This document shows positions 40,857 through 49,809 of a stretch of 64,000 bases of DNA, piece after piece. Numbering within the stretch: position 1 is the first letter of the stretch; each line of letters begins with the position of its first letter. Location: positions 19,770-83,769 of the forward strand of contig JAKLKB010000014.1 in the NCBI GenBank assembly GCA_023150835.1, written 5' to 3'. The position numbers were made by a program, and so were the translations under genes. This DNA is from Myxococcota bacterium (GTDB taxonomy: Bacteria > Myxococcota_C > UBA6777). The notes beneath the pieces are model-generated. The model ran no database searches and was not told where the DNA came from. It was given only the letters and a program-made list of their open reading frames with translations.

Positions 40857-43742
40857 ATGTCAACACTCGTCATCGTCGAGTCCCCCGCCAAAGCCAAGAC
40901 CATCCAAAAGTACCTTCCTGCAAACTACGTCGTGATGGCCTCGATGGGCCACATCCGCGACCTTCCAGACAACGCAAGCCAGATGCCGACGAAGCTTCGC
41001 AAAGAAGCTTGGGCGAGTTTGGGCGTAAACGTCGAAGAAGACTTTGAGGCGGTCTATATCGTCAAAGATCCGCGCTCCAAAAAATCGATCGAAGAACTGA
41101 AAAAAGCCCTCAGCGAAGCCGACGAACTGATCCTCGCAACGGACGAGGATCGCGAAGGAGAGGCGATTAGCTGGCACTTGAGAGAAGCACTCAAGCCCAA
41201 AGTGCCGATCAAACGGATGGTTTTTCACGAGATCACCAAAACCGCCATCCAAGAAGCCCTCAACAATACACGCGCCATCGACGAGCATCTGGTCTCCGCA
41301 CAAGAAGCTCGCCGCATCCTCGACCGCCTTGTCGGATATCCGCTCTCGCTGCTGGTGGGAAAAAAGATCAAGTACGGTCTGTCTGCGGGCCGCGTCCAAT
41401 CCGCAGCGGTGCGGCTATTGGTCGAGCGCGAACGCGAACGCCGCCGTTTTCAAAAAGGCACGTACTGGGATCTGAAGGCCGCACTCGCGAAAGGCCACGA
41501 GAGCTTTGACGCGATGCTGTACGCGATCAACGAGGTGCGGATCGCCACAAGCAAAGATTTTGACGAACACACAGGCAAGATCGAAGCAAGCAAAGCAGGT
41601 AAGCTGTTGTTGCTCAACCAAGCCGATGCACAACGGTATCAAGAAGCCATCCGCCAACATCCTTGGCGTGTCCTCTCCGTTCATCACAATCCGTATCGCA
41701 CTTCTCCCAAACCACCGTTTACGACCTCCACGCTCCAACAAGAAGCCAGTCGAAAGCTCGGATTATCGGCCCAAGAAACCATGGGCATCGCCCAACGCCT
41801 TTACGAAAACGGCCACATTACCTATATGCGTACGGACAGCGTACACTTGTCCGATCAAGCCATCCAAGCAGCACGAGGTTCGATTCAAAAGCTGTACGGT
41901 GGCGACTATCTGCCCGATCAAGCCCGCCTCTACAAATCCGCCGCCAAAGGCGCTCAAGAAGCCCACGAAGCCATCCGCCCGACAGGAGATGCTTTTGCAC
42001 CGCCACGTCAAACAGGGTTGATCGGTCGCGAACTCGCCCTGTACGAGTTGATCTGGATGCGAACGGTGGCCTCGCAGATGGTCGATGCACGCAAGACCTC
42101 GATCCGCGTAGAGATCGAGGTTCGTGCAGGACAAGAGGCGTTGCAATTTCGCGCAAACGGCCAACGCATCGACTTTCCCGGATTCATGCGTGCCTATGTC
42201 GAAGGCAGCGACGAACCCGAGGCCGATCTCGAAAACAAAGATGTCCCACTGCCCGAACTCAAACAAGACGATCTGCTGTCTTGCCAAGAGATCAACGCTC
42301 TCTACCACGAGACCAAGCCCCCTGCTCGCTTTACCGAAGCGTCCCTCGTGAAGGCGCTTGAAGAAGAAGGCATCGGTCGTCCAAGTACGTACGCTGCGAT
42401 CATCGAAAAGATCAAGGCCGAGGATCGCTACGCTCGAAAAGTCGGAAACGCCCTTGTACCGACCTATATGGCCTTCGCGGTGACGCACTTTTTGGAGGAG
42501 TACTTTAGCGATCTCGTCGATCTGAAGTTTACGGCGCGGATGGAAAACCAGCTTGACGAGATCGCACGCGGTGAACTGAGCAAGGTGAACTACTTGCACG
42601 AGTTTTATCGGAAAGAAGGGGCGTTTCGCGATCAGATCGACGACCGCGACACCAACGTCGATCCAGAAAGCGCACGCTCTGTCGCGCTCGAGTCTTTTGG
42701 CGCAGAACTTCGCGTCGGTCGCTTTGGCCCGTATGTTCAATTTGAACAAGACGGTGAAGTCAAACGTGTCGATGTCCCCGATGATATCGCCCCTGCCGAG
42801 TTGACGTTGGCCCACTTGACGCAGTTGCTCGAAGAACGCGAGCAAGGCCCCACGATCATCGGCTTCCATCCTGAGGCAGGACGCGCCATCTACCTCAAAA
42901 AAGGCCCCTACGGACCTTATCTTGAGCTCGAAGCCCCCGCTCCCGAACCCGAAGACGCCGCTCCTGCCGAAGAAGGCAAAAAGAAACGCGGTCGCAAGCA
43001 AGGCACCAAAAAAGAAACGCCCAAGCCCACACGCGCTTCGATCCCACGCTGGATCTCGATCCCCGATATCACAGAAGATCCCGATCGTGGCCTTGAACTG
43101 GCCGTCAAACTTCTGGCCCTCCCACGTCAACTCGGCACACACCCCGAAGATCAGGCCCCCATCGAAGCGGGAATCGGTCGTTATGGAGCGTTTATCAAAC
43201 ACGGCGAGACCTATCGCAATCTCCCCGAAGAATCGCGGGTGTTGGATATCACGCTCGAAGAAGCCCTCACGATCTTGCGTGAACCCCGAAAAGGCAAAGG
43301 CATCAAAACCAGCAGCGTCCTGCGAGAACTCGGCAGCGATCCCGAAGGAAATGCCGTACAGATCTGCGACGGTCGCTATGGGCCGTATATCAAAGGACAC
43401 CAAGTCAATGCTCCGATCCCTCGGGGCTTTTCGCCAGAAACCTTAACCCTCGAAAAAGCCATCGAACTGCTCGCCATCCGCAAAGCCACCCAGCCCGAAA
43501 AGCCACCCAGCAAAAAGGCGACAACCAAGAAAAAAGCCGAAGCCTCCGAGGCTTCGGAGGCTTCGGATGACGACGAGAGCGACAACAAGACCCCTCGCAA
43601 AACCAAAGCCAAGGTCGCCAGTAAAGAAACCGCCGAGACCAGCGAGAAAAAAACCAACAAAACCTCGACGAAGGCGGCCAGCGAGAAAAAGCCCCCAACC
43701 GCCGCCAAGACCGCCAAGGCCGCCAAGTCGACCAAAACATGA
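40857..43742 (+). CDS. topA: DNA topoisomerase I
   Basis: The 961-aa type IA topoisomerase relaxes negative supercoils. Its Toprim domain starts L-V-I-V-E-S-P-A-K-A-K-T-I with the acidic D-E-D-R-E-G-E-A; the active-site Tyr323 lies in H-I-T-Y-M-R-T-D-S. The C-terminus lacks Zn-finger CxxC motifs and has instead three repeats of the kind G-R-Y-G-P-Y-I-K (Toprim-associated repeats, also seen in actinobacterial enzymes), then about 75 residues of Lys/Ala/Ser/Thr-rich tail that likely binds DNA. The ATG follows TAGAGG. The last 50 codons contain a strong hairpin of GAGGCTTCG repeats. Confidence 0.93.
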   Translation: MSTLVIVESPAKAKTIQKYLPANYVVMASMGHIRDLPDNASQMPTKLRKEAWASLGVNVEEDFEAVYIVKDPRSKKSIEELKKALSEADELILATDEDREGEAISWHLREALKPKVPIKRMVFHEITKTAIQEALNNTRAIDEHLVSAQEARRILDRLVGYPLSLLVGKKIKYGLSAGRVQSAAVRLLVERERERRRFQKGTYWDLKAALAKGHESFDAMLYAINEVRIATSKDFDEHTGKIEASKAGKLLLLNQADAQRYQEAIRQHPWRVLSVHHNPYRTSPKPPFTTSTLQQEASRKLGLSAQETMGIAQRLYENGHITYMRTDSVHLSDQAIQAARGSIQKLYGGDYLPDQARLYKSAAKGAQEAHEAIRPTGDAFAPPRQTGLIGRELALYELIWMRTVASQMVDARKTSIRVEIEVRAGQEALQFRANGQRIDFPGFMRAYVEGSDEPEADLENKDVPLPELKQDDLLSCQEINALYHETKPPARFTEASLVKALEEEGIGRPSTYAAIIEKIKAEDRYARKVGNALVPTYMAFAVTHFLEEYFSDLVDLKFTARMENQLDEIARGELSKVNYLHEFYRKEGAFRDQIDDRDTNVDPESARSVALESFGAELRVGRFGPYVQFEQDGEVKRVDVPDDIAPAELTLAHLTQLLEEREQGPTIIGFHPEAGRAIYLKKGPYGPYLELEAPAPEPEDAAPAEEGKKKRGRKQGTKKETPKPTRASIPRWISIPDITEDPDRGLELAVKLLALPRQLGTHPEDQAPIEAGIGRYGAFIKHGETYRNLPEESRVLDITLEEALTILREPRKGKGIKTSSVLRELGSDPEGNAVQICDGRYGPYIKGHQVNAPIPRGFSPETLTLEKAIELLAIRKATQPEKPPSKKATTKKKAEASEASEASDDDESDNKTPRKTKAKVASKETAETSEKKTNKTSTKAASEKKPPTAAKTAKAAKSTKT

Positions 43743-43892
43743 TCGACCTCAAGGACAAGGACAACACGACAACTCCACGACGGAAAACGGCTCAACAGAG
43801 GGCTGTGGGTACAAACACACGATCGACCCCAAGGACAACGCGACAACTCCACGACGGAAAACGGCTCAACAGAGGGCTGTGGGTGCAAACAG
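43743..43892 (+). repeat. Two tandem degenerate copies of the nifS/iscS 5' end
   Basis: Two units of about 75-80 bp (starts near 43741 and 43828) share GACAACTCCACGACGG and AACGGCTCAACAGAGGGCTG. They translate as I-D-P-K-D-N-A-T-T-P-R-R-K-T-A, aligning with the N-terminus of the next gene (M-I-Y-L-D-Y-N-A-T-T-P-L-D-R-R-V-A). ACAACGCGACAAC is identical between unit two and the gene start. The stretch looks like a partial 5' duplication that has since degenerated. Confidence 0.6.
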
Positions 43893-45032
43893 ATGATCTA
43901 CCTTGATTACAACGCGACAACACCGCTGGATCGGCGCGTTGCGGACGCGATGCTGCCTTTTCTGTTTGAACACTTCGGCAACCCATCGAGCAGCCATCGA
44001 TTTGGCCAAGTCACCCGCGCCGCCATCGACTCCGCAAGAGAAGAAGTCGCCCGATTGATCGGCGCAAGCACCGACGAGATCATCTTTACAAGCGGAGGCA
44101 CCGAGTCCAACAACATGGCGATCAAAGGCATCGCAGAGCGAGATGTCCAAAAAGGCCGTCACATCGTGATCTCCGCGTTTGAACATCCTGCGATCACCGA
44201 GCCTTGTGCCTACCTCGAAAAAAAAGGATTTCGGATCACGCGCATCCCCGTAGACAAAACAGGGATGATCGATCTCGAAGCCCTCGAAAAAGCCCTGACA
44301 TCCGAGACGATCTTGGTTTCCGTGATGCTCGCCAACAACGAAGTCGGAACCCTCCAGCCACTCGAAGCGATCAGCGCGCTCACTCGCCCGCGTGGGATCA
44401 CGTTGCACAGCGATGCAGCCCAAGCCATCGGCAAGATGCCTGTCGATATCCAAGCCCTCGGTGTGGATCTGCTCACGATCGCAGGCCACAAGTTTTACGC
44501 ACCCAAGGGCATCGGGGCCTTGTATCTACGGCGCGGCGTGGCGCTGCCTGTGTGGATGCACGGCGCAAGTCACGAACAAGGACGACGCGCAGGAACCGAA
44601 AATATCTTGGAGATCGTCGGCATGGGAGAGGCCGCACGCCTCGCAAGGATCGAGATGAACGAAGAGATCACGCGCCTACAAACGCTGCGCGATCTGTTGT
44701 GGCAAAACCTCCAAACCGCCCTGCCCGATCGGGTCTTTTTACACGGCCACCCCACAGCGCGGTTGTGCAACACGCTCAATGTCGGATTTTCTGATCTGCG
44801 CGGCCTTGATCTCGCACAAGACCTCCAAGATCAGGTGGCCTGTTCTCTCGGTTCCGCTTGCCACAGCAACGCACACGGGATGTCGAGCGTCCTGCAAGTC
44901 ATGGGCATCTCTCCCCAAACAGGCATGGGCGCGCTGCGCTTGTCTTTGGGGCGGATGACCCAACGCGAAGAGATCGAAAAAGCGGCAAATGCCCTTGTGT
45001 ACGCCGCCAAACAACGATACCGCACGCTCTGA
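43893..45032 (+). CDS. Cysteine desulfurase (NifS/IscS family)
   Basis: The 379-aa PLP enzyme mobilises sulfur from cysteine for Fe-S clusters or tRNA thiolation. Marks: Y-L-D-Y-N-A-T-T-P (3-11), S-G-G-T-E-S-N-N (PLP phosphate), A-F-E-H-P-A, H-S-D-A-A-Q-A, Schiff-base Lys200 in A-G-H-K-F-Y-A-P-K-G, and catalytic Cys323 in G-S-A-C-H-S. The loop around Cys323 has the length of group I (IscS/NifS) enzymes. There is no iscU or mnmA gene next to it. The ribosome site is weak, and two degenerate copies of the gene's own 5' end precede it. Confidence 0.9.
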   Translation: MIYLDYNATTPLDRRVADAMLPFLFEHFGNPSSSHRFGQVTRAAIDSAREEVARLIGASTDEIIFTSGGTESNNMAIKGIAERDVQKGRHIVISAFEHPAITEPCAYLEKKGFRITRIPVDKTGMIDLEALEKALTSETILVSVMLANNEVGTLQPLEAISALTRPRGITLHSDAAQAIGKMPVDIQALGVDLLTIAGHKFYAPKGIGALYLRRGVALPVWMHGASHEQGRRAGTENILEIVGMGEAARLARIEMNEEITRLQTLRDLLWQNLQTALPDRVFLHGHPTARLCNTLNVGFSDLRGLDLAQDLQDQVACSLGSACHSNAHGMSSVLQVMGISPQTGMGALRLSLGRMTQREEIEKAANALVYAAKQRYRTL

Positions 45033-45070
45033 TCCCCTCCCAACGGACGCCACGAGAAAGCCGAAACAGC

Positions 45071-46963
45071 ATGCCATACAGCACCCCGTCGGTCCCTCAT
45101 CTGGCAGCACTCTTGCCCAAACGCGCTGCCGAAACGCCCCACGATACCGCACTCTTGATCAAGCAACCTCAAGGCTGGCAAGCGATCACATGGCAAAGCT
45201 ATCTGCACCAAGTCACCCTGCTTGCCGCTGCTTTGGAGGCCCTCGTCCAACCGCAAGAGATGGTCTGTTTGCTCAGCGAAAATCGCCCTGAGTGGGTGTT
45301 TTCCGACATCGCCCTGCTTTCTCTCGGCGCGGTTAGCGTCCCGATCTACCCCACCAGCGCCCCCAAAGATATCGCTTATATCCTCAATGACTGCAAAGCC
45401 CAACTACTCTTGCTTTCCAGCCAAACACAGCTTGAAAAGATCCGCTCTCTACGAACTCAACAGCGCCTTCCTCATCTCAAGCGTGTGATCTGCATGGAGG
45501 GTTCCGAACACTGCGACGGGATCGAGACCCTCTCTTGGCAGCAACTCCTCCACAATGCCCAAGAAGACGCCATCTCCCGCGTCCAACAACGCCGCTCGCA
45601 GATCGATCCCGAACAGCTCGCCACCTTGATCTACACCAGCGGAACCACAGGCGAACCCAAAGGCGTGATGCTGCGACACCGCAATATCCTCAGCAACCTC
45701 CAAGCCCTCGAACCCACCGTCCGTCAAGCCATCGATGGCCGCGTCCGTATGCTGTCTTTTTTGCCCCTCAGCCACGCCTTTGAACGCACCATCGGCCATT
45801 TTCTCGCGATCCATCTCGGTTTTGAAGTCGCCTTCTCCCAAGGGATCGAACGCTTGCTTGATGAACTTCGCGAAGTACAACCCAACTTTCTCGTCAGCGT
45901 CCCCAGCGTCTACGAAGAGATCTACACTCGCGTGATGCGCGAAGCCCAAAGCGGCTCCCCGCTCAAAGACAACACCCTGCAATGGTGCCTTGAGATCGGA
46001 CGCCAACGCGCACGCTATCTTCTCTCCAGACAAGAACCCGGGTTCCTCTTTGAACGCATCCAACTCCCTCTCGCCGATCGACTGCTGTTCCAACGTGTAC
46101 GCGAGATGTTCGGCGGCAAACTGCGCTACGCGATCTCCGGCGGGGCTCCGCTGTCTCGTGATATCATCGAGTTTTTGATCGGCGCAGGCGTCCATGTCAT
46201 CGAAGGATACGGCCTTTCAGAGACAGGGCCTGTGTTGACCGTCAACCCGATCCATGCCGTCCGCCCCGGAACCGTCGGAAGACCCATCCCCCACGTCGAA
46301 CTCAAGATCGTCCCCGAACTCGGCTACGAGATCGAAGGCGAGATCGTCGTGCGCGGCCCCAACATCATGGCAGGATACTTTCAAAAAGAAGACGAAACAC
46401 GGCAGATCCTTGATGCCGAAGGTTGGCTTCGAACGGGCGATATCGGTTATCTCGATGCAGACGGCTACCTCGTAATCACCGATCGCAAAAAAGACTTGAT
46501 CAAACTCGCCACAGGAAAGTACATCGCCCCCCAGCCGCTCGAACGCCACCTCAAAACCCACCCCTTGATCCGACAAGCCGTCGTCCTTGGCGATCGACGA
46601 CTCTATTGCATCGCTTTGTTGGTTCCCAATCTCGATACCCTCCGCAGCCAAATCCCCGATATACCGTGGAATCACACCTCCGCATGGTTGCGCGATCCGC
46701 GTGTCCTTCGCTTGTTCCAACAAGCCATCGACGAAACTCACCAACGCCTTGAACTCGGTCGATGGGAACAAATCAAACGCTTCGCCTTGCTACCCGCTCC
46801 GCTCTCCCAAGCCAACGGCGAACTCACCCCCACGCAAAAACTCAAACGCCGTGTCATCGAAGCCCGATACAAGGCCCTGATCGACGAACTCGCCCCCCTC
46901 CCCGAAACCCGCTCCTCCCAAACCAATATCCCCCTCCTTCGCCAAACCCCCGCCTCTTCCTGA
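45071..46963 (+). CDS. Long-chain fatty acid-CoA ligase (AMP-forming)
   Basis: The 630-aa adenylate-forming enzyme has the P-loop I-Y-T-S-G-T-T-G-E-P-K-G-V, S-F-L-P-L-S-H-A-F-E-R, E-G-Y-G-L-S-E-T-G-P, G-W-L-R-T-G-D-I-G and I-T-D-R-K-K-D-L-I-K-L-A-T-G-K-Y-I-A-P-Q. The long insert and F-E-R-T motif match the FadD15/ACSL type, which activates long-chain acids. The start at 45071 is the first ATG after the desulfurase stop; a GAGAAAG lies upstream. Together with icmF and the FadR-type operon the window has several acyl-CoA functions. Confidence 0.88.
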   Translation: MPYSTPSVPHLAALLPKRAAETPHDTALLIKQPQGWQAITWQSYLHQVTLLAAALEALVQPQEMVCLLSENRPEWVFSDIALLSLGAVSVPIYPTSAPKDIAYILNDCKAQLLLLSSQTQLEKIRSLRTQQRLPHLKRVICMEGSEHCDGIETLSWQQLLHNAQEDAISRVQQRRSQIDPEQLATLIYTSGTTGEPKGVMLRHRNILSNLQALEPTVRQAIDGRVRMLSFLPLSHAFERTIGHFLAIHLGFEVAFSQGIERLLDELREVQPNFLVSVPSVYEEIYTRVMREAQSGSPLKDNTLQWCLEIGRQRARYLLSRQEPGFLFERIQLPLADRLLFQRVREMFGGKLRYAISGGAPLSRDIIEFLIGAGVHVIEGYGLSETGPVLTVNPIHAVRPGTVGRPIPHVELKIVPELGYEIEGEIVVRGPNIMAGYFQKEDETRQILDAEGWLRTGDIGYLDADGYLVITDRKKDLIKLATGKYIAPQPLERHLKTHPLIRQAVVLGDRRLYCIALLVPNLDTLRSQIPDIPWNHTSAWLRDPRVLRLFQQAIDETHQRLELGRWEQIKRFALLPAPLSQANGELTPTQKLKRRVIEARYKALIDELAPLPETRSSQTNIPLLRQTPASS

Positions 46964-47243
46964 TCACACGGATCTCAAATATCGTGTCGCTTCTGTCCAA
47001 TCAAAAAATTTGCTTTTTTGTGGACCCAAGCCAATCCTTGAACCGAAACCGCGCAACTCCACGATGCTACACCACAAAAGCACGTTGCTTTTCGCGTGTA
47101 GCGTCTGCTCACGCTGCCCTTGTTTTTCACTCCTTGCATCCGCACACTACGAATCCGCACGATGCGTTGTCTTCTTGCTTCGCACCGCCTCTCTGCGCAA
47201 ATACCCCATACAAGGAGCAAGAACGCTTGAAACAAAAAGAAAT

Positions 47244-47272
47244 TTGACAAAATAACAAGAGATGTGTAGAGT
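47244..47272 (+). promoter_or_regulatory. Sigma-70 type promoter upstream of dnaG
   Basis: TTGACA (47244-47249), 17-bp spacer, TAGAGT (47267-47272). The nearest gene downstream on this strand is dnaG, about 240 bp away. Confidence 0.55.
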
Positions 47273-47279
47273 CTCAAGG

Positions 47280-47320
47280 CTCAAAAATTTGTAAGCGTGT
47301 TTCGGTCCGAAATTTTTGAG
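47280..47320 (+). promoter_or_regulatory. Inverted repeat at the start of the dnaG leader
   Basis: CTCAAAAATTT and AAATTTTTGAG are exact inverted copies separated by 19 bases. The first arm begins eight bases after the -10 box, so the transcript would start with this hairpin; it could be an operator or an RNA stabiliser. Confidence 0.45.
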
Positions 47321-47513
47321 AAGCAAAGCCCATCCCACACCCCCGCGCTATCCAGCCTTGCGCTGCGAAGCCTGCCATTTGGCCGCCAATGTGGGGGGCG
47401 CATCAAAAAGATCTGCCCATCACTGCAAGAAAACAACTCCAGCAAATAACACAAAAACAAGGCGTTTTTGCGTTGCTTGCGCGAACGTATTGATGGTTAG
47501 GGCATATTGACGG

Positions 47514-49703
47514 ATGGCGCCTTCGTATGACGCAACGGTGCAAGAGATCCGTGCGCGGATAGACATCGTCGAACTGATTGGACGTCACGTTCAACTCAAG
47601 AAAGTGGGCGCAAGCTTCAAAGCCTGTTGTCCGTTTCACCGAGAAAAAACACCCTCCTTTCACGTTCACCCCCACCGCCAGTTTTATTACTGCTTTGGCT
47701 GCGGAGCCAAGGGCGATATCTTCAACTTCCTCATGGAATACGAAGGAAAGAGCTTTGGCGACGTCGTGCGTGAACAAGCGCAAGCCCTGCATATCCCCCT
47801 TCCTGACGCTGAGATCGACTACGTCAAAGTCAGCGAACAAGAAGCCCACAAAGAAAAACTTTACCACCTCCTCCAGATCGCACAACACTTCTTCCAAAAT
47901 CAACTCTCCCAACCCTCTGGCGAAGATGCCCGCAACTACCTCCATAAACGCGGTGTCAACGCCTCGATGATCCAAACCTTCGGTCTTGGCTACGCTCCCG
48001 ACAACTGGGGAGCCTTGCGCGATCACCTCGAAAAACAAGGCCAAGATATCCAACTCGCCTGCGAAGCGGGCCTACTCAAAGAAGGCGAAAAAAGCAAACG
48101 CCCCTACGACCGCTTTCGCCATCGCCTGATGTTCCCGATCTGGCTACCCACAGGCCGCCTTGTGGGCTTTGGAGGCCGCGCTTTGCGCGATCTCGATGGT
48201 GCCAAATACCTCAACTCTCCCGAAAGTCCACTCTTCCAAAAAAGCGACCTTCTCTACGGCTTGCACCTCGCTCATAGCACGATCCGCCACGCCTCCTACG
48301 CCATCCTTGTCGAAGGCTACATGGATGTGATCGCGATGCACCAGTTCGGCTTCAACGAAGCCATCGCCACACTCGGCACTTCTCTCACCGAAGCCCACTG
48401 CAAACTGCTCCATCGCTACACACAAAAACTGATCCTGCTGTTTGATGGCGATGAAGCTGGCATCAAAGCCGCCGAACGATCGCTCGCCTTGCTCCTTCCT
48501 GCGGGCTTTTCCGTCGATGCACTGTTTTTGCCCGACAAAGAAGATCCCGATAGCTACCTCCAACGACACGGTCGTGACGCCTTTTCTGCTCTCCTCCAAA
48601 AAGAAAAGCGCCCCGCCTTCGACCTTTGGCTGCAACAACTACTCCAACGCGCCAGCAACGATCCCGTCCAGATCCGCGACGCCACCGAAAAAGTCCTCGG
48701 CGTCTTGCGCGATGTCAGCGACCCCCTCCTCCAAGACCTCTACATCCGCCGCGTCGGCGAGATCTTTGGCCTCGAAGAAGCCGTCCTCCGACGACAGATG
48801 ATGCGCTTGTTGCCAAGCCACACCAAGCCACTGCTCTCCCTCACCCGCCCCTCCGAAACCACCCACGACACACCCGCCTCCCCTCGCGCCCTCCCGCCAC
48901 CCCCAAACGCCCTTCCCAGCGAAGAGATCATCGCTCGCCTCTTGATCAAAAGCCTGATCGATTGCCCCGAATACCTCCCTCCCATCCCTCCCGCACACAT
49001 CGTCTCGCAGATCCAATCCAAGATCTGGCGACCCCTACTCGAACGCTTCTTACTCGACCTCGAAGAAGGCGCTGAACACTCCGCCCTTGTCGCCTCCCTC
49101 TTGCAATCTCTCACTCCACACCCTGTCCTCAAAAAGAAAATGGCCGATGCCTTTTTCCAAGAACCTGCCTTCCAAAAAGACGCTGTCTCCGTAGGTTACA
49201 CGCTCATCCTCCAAACTCTCGAACAGGCCAACCTCCAACGCTCCCTTCGCACTCTCTGCGAAGACGCCAAACAATTACGCCAACCCCTCTCCCCCCCCAC
49301 CGCAGAAGAGAACACCACCCAAGATCCCGCCATCACCGCCATCACCGCCATCACCGCACCTTTCACGGCCCATCCAAACCAACCCCCTGCACACTCTTCG
49401 ATCTCTTCGATCGCGGCCCTTGCCCATGCCTTTGTCCAACAGATCTCCCAACCCGAAACGATGCAGCCCACAACCCCGCTTTCTCCGTCTTCTTTGCACT
49501 TAACACCAACCACACCACACACCAACCACACCACACCCGCTCCCACCCTCACAGCAGTCCATCCAACCCCTTCCACCGCCACCCTGTCCGAAAGCGAGAT
49601 CGCCCTGTTGGAACAACTTCAGACCCTTGGTCGCCAACGGCTCAAAAGCCCACTTGCACGCTTTGGCAAGCACAACAAGCTTGCAGACGAGTCCTCTCTT
49701 TAA
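47514..49703 (+). CDS. dnaG: DNA primase
   Basis: The 729-aa primase makes RNA primers at the fork. The zinc site is C39-x2-H42-x17-C60-x2-C63 (CHC2 type). The RNA polymerase core follows with F-G-G-R-A, Toprim V-E-G-Y-M-D-V and D-G-D-E-A-G. A Pro/Thr/Ala-rich linker of low complexity (about 605-700) precedes the short C-terminal end; the helicase-binding domain is hard to see. Members are usually 580-660 aa, so this one has an expanded linker. No strong ribosome site is visible. rpoD follows 106 bp downstream, the classic macromolecular synthesis order. Confidence 0.93.
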   Translation: MAPSYDATVQEIRARIDIVELIGRHVQLKKVGASFKACCPFHREKTPSFHVHPHRQFYYCFGCGAKGDIFNFLMEYEGKSFGDVVREQAQALHIPLPDAEIDYVKVSEQEAHKEKLYHLLQIAQHFFQNQLSQPSGEDARNYLHKRGVNASMIQTFGLGYAPDNWGALRDHLEKQGQDIQLACEAGLLKEGEKSKRPYDRFRHRLMFPIWLPTGRLVGFGGRALRDLDGAKYLNSPESPLFQKSDLLYGLHLAHSTIRHASYAILVEGYMDVIAMHQFGFNEAIATLGTSLTEAHCKLLHRYTQKLILLFDGDEAGIKAAERSLALLLPAGFSVDALFLPDKEDPDSYLQRHGRDAFSALLQKEKRPAFDLWLQQLLQRASNDPVQIRDATEKVLGVLRDVSDPLLQDLYIRRVGEIFGLEEAVLRRQMMRLLPSHTKPLLSLTRPSETTHDTPASPRALPPPPNALPSEEIIARLLIKSLIDCPEYLPPIPPAHIVSQIQSKIWRPLLERFLLDLEEGAEHSALVASLLQSLTPHPVLKKKMADAFFQEPAFQKDAVSVGYTLILQTLEQANLQRSLRTLCEDAKQLRQPLSPPTAEENTTQDPAITAITAITAPFTAHPNQPPAHSSISSIAALAHAFVQQISQPETMQPTTPLSPSSLHLTPTTPHTNHTTPAPTLTAVHPTPSTATLSESEIALLEQLQTLGRQRLKSPLARFGKHNKLADESSL

Positions 49704-49809
49704 ACAAAGTGCCCCCAAACGCGATCCCTCTCCTTCGGATCGCGCCCAAGGACACCACAACATCCGCGCTGCCGCTTCGGTATGCTGCAATCCTCCATGA
49801 GGAGATGCC

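Larger units (their letters stand above)
46964..47513. other. Leader region of dnaG-rpoD
   Basis: 550 bases. They hold a good sigma-70 promoter at 47244 and a large inverted repeat at 47280-47320, then about 190 bases without clear signals. Small frames on both strands have no support. The dnaG start itself has no strong ribosome site. Confidence 0.55.

Noticed and set aside
41763..43403. Open frame of 546 codons antisense to topA
   Set aside because: It mirrors the codon pattern of topA, has no ribosome site or domain, and its sequence is the reverse shadow of Lys/Glu codons.
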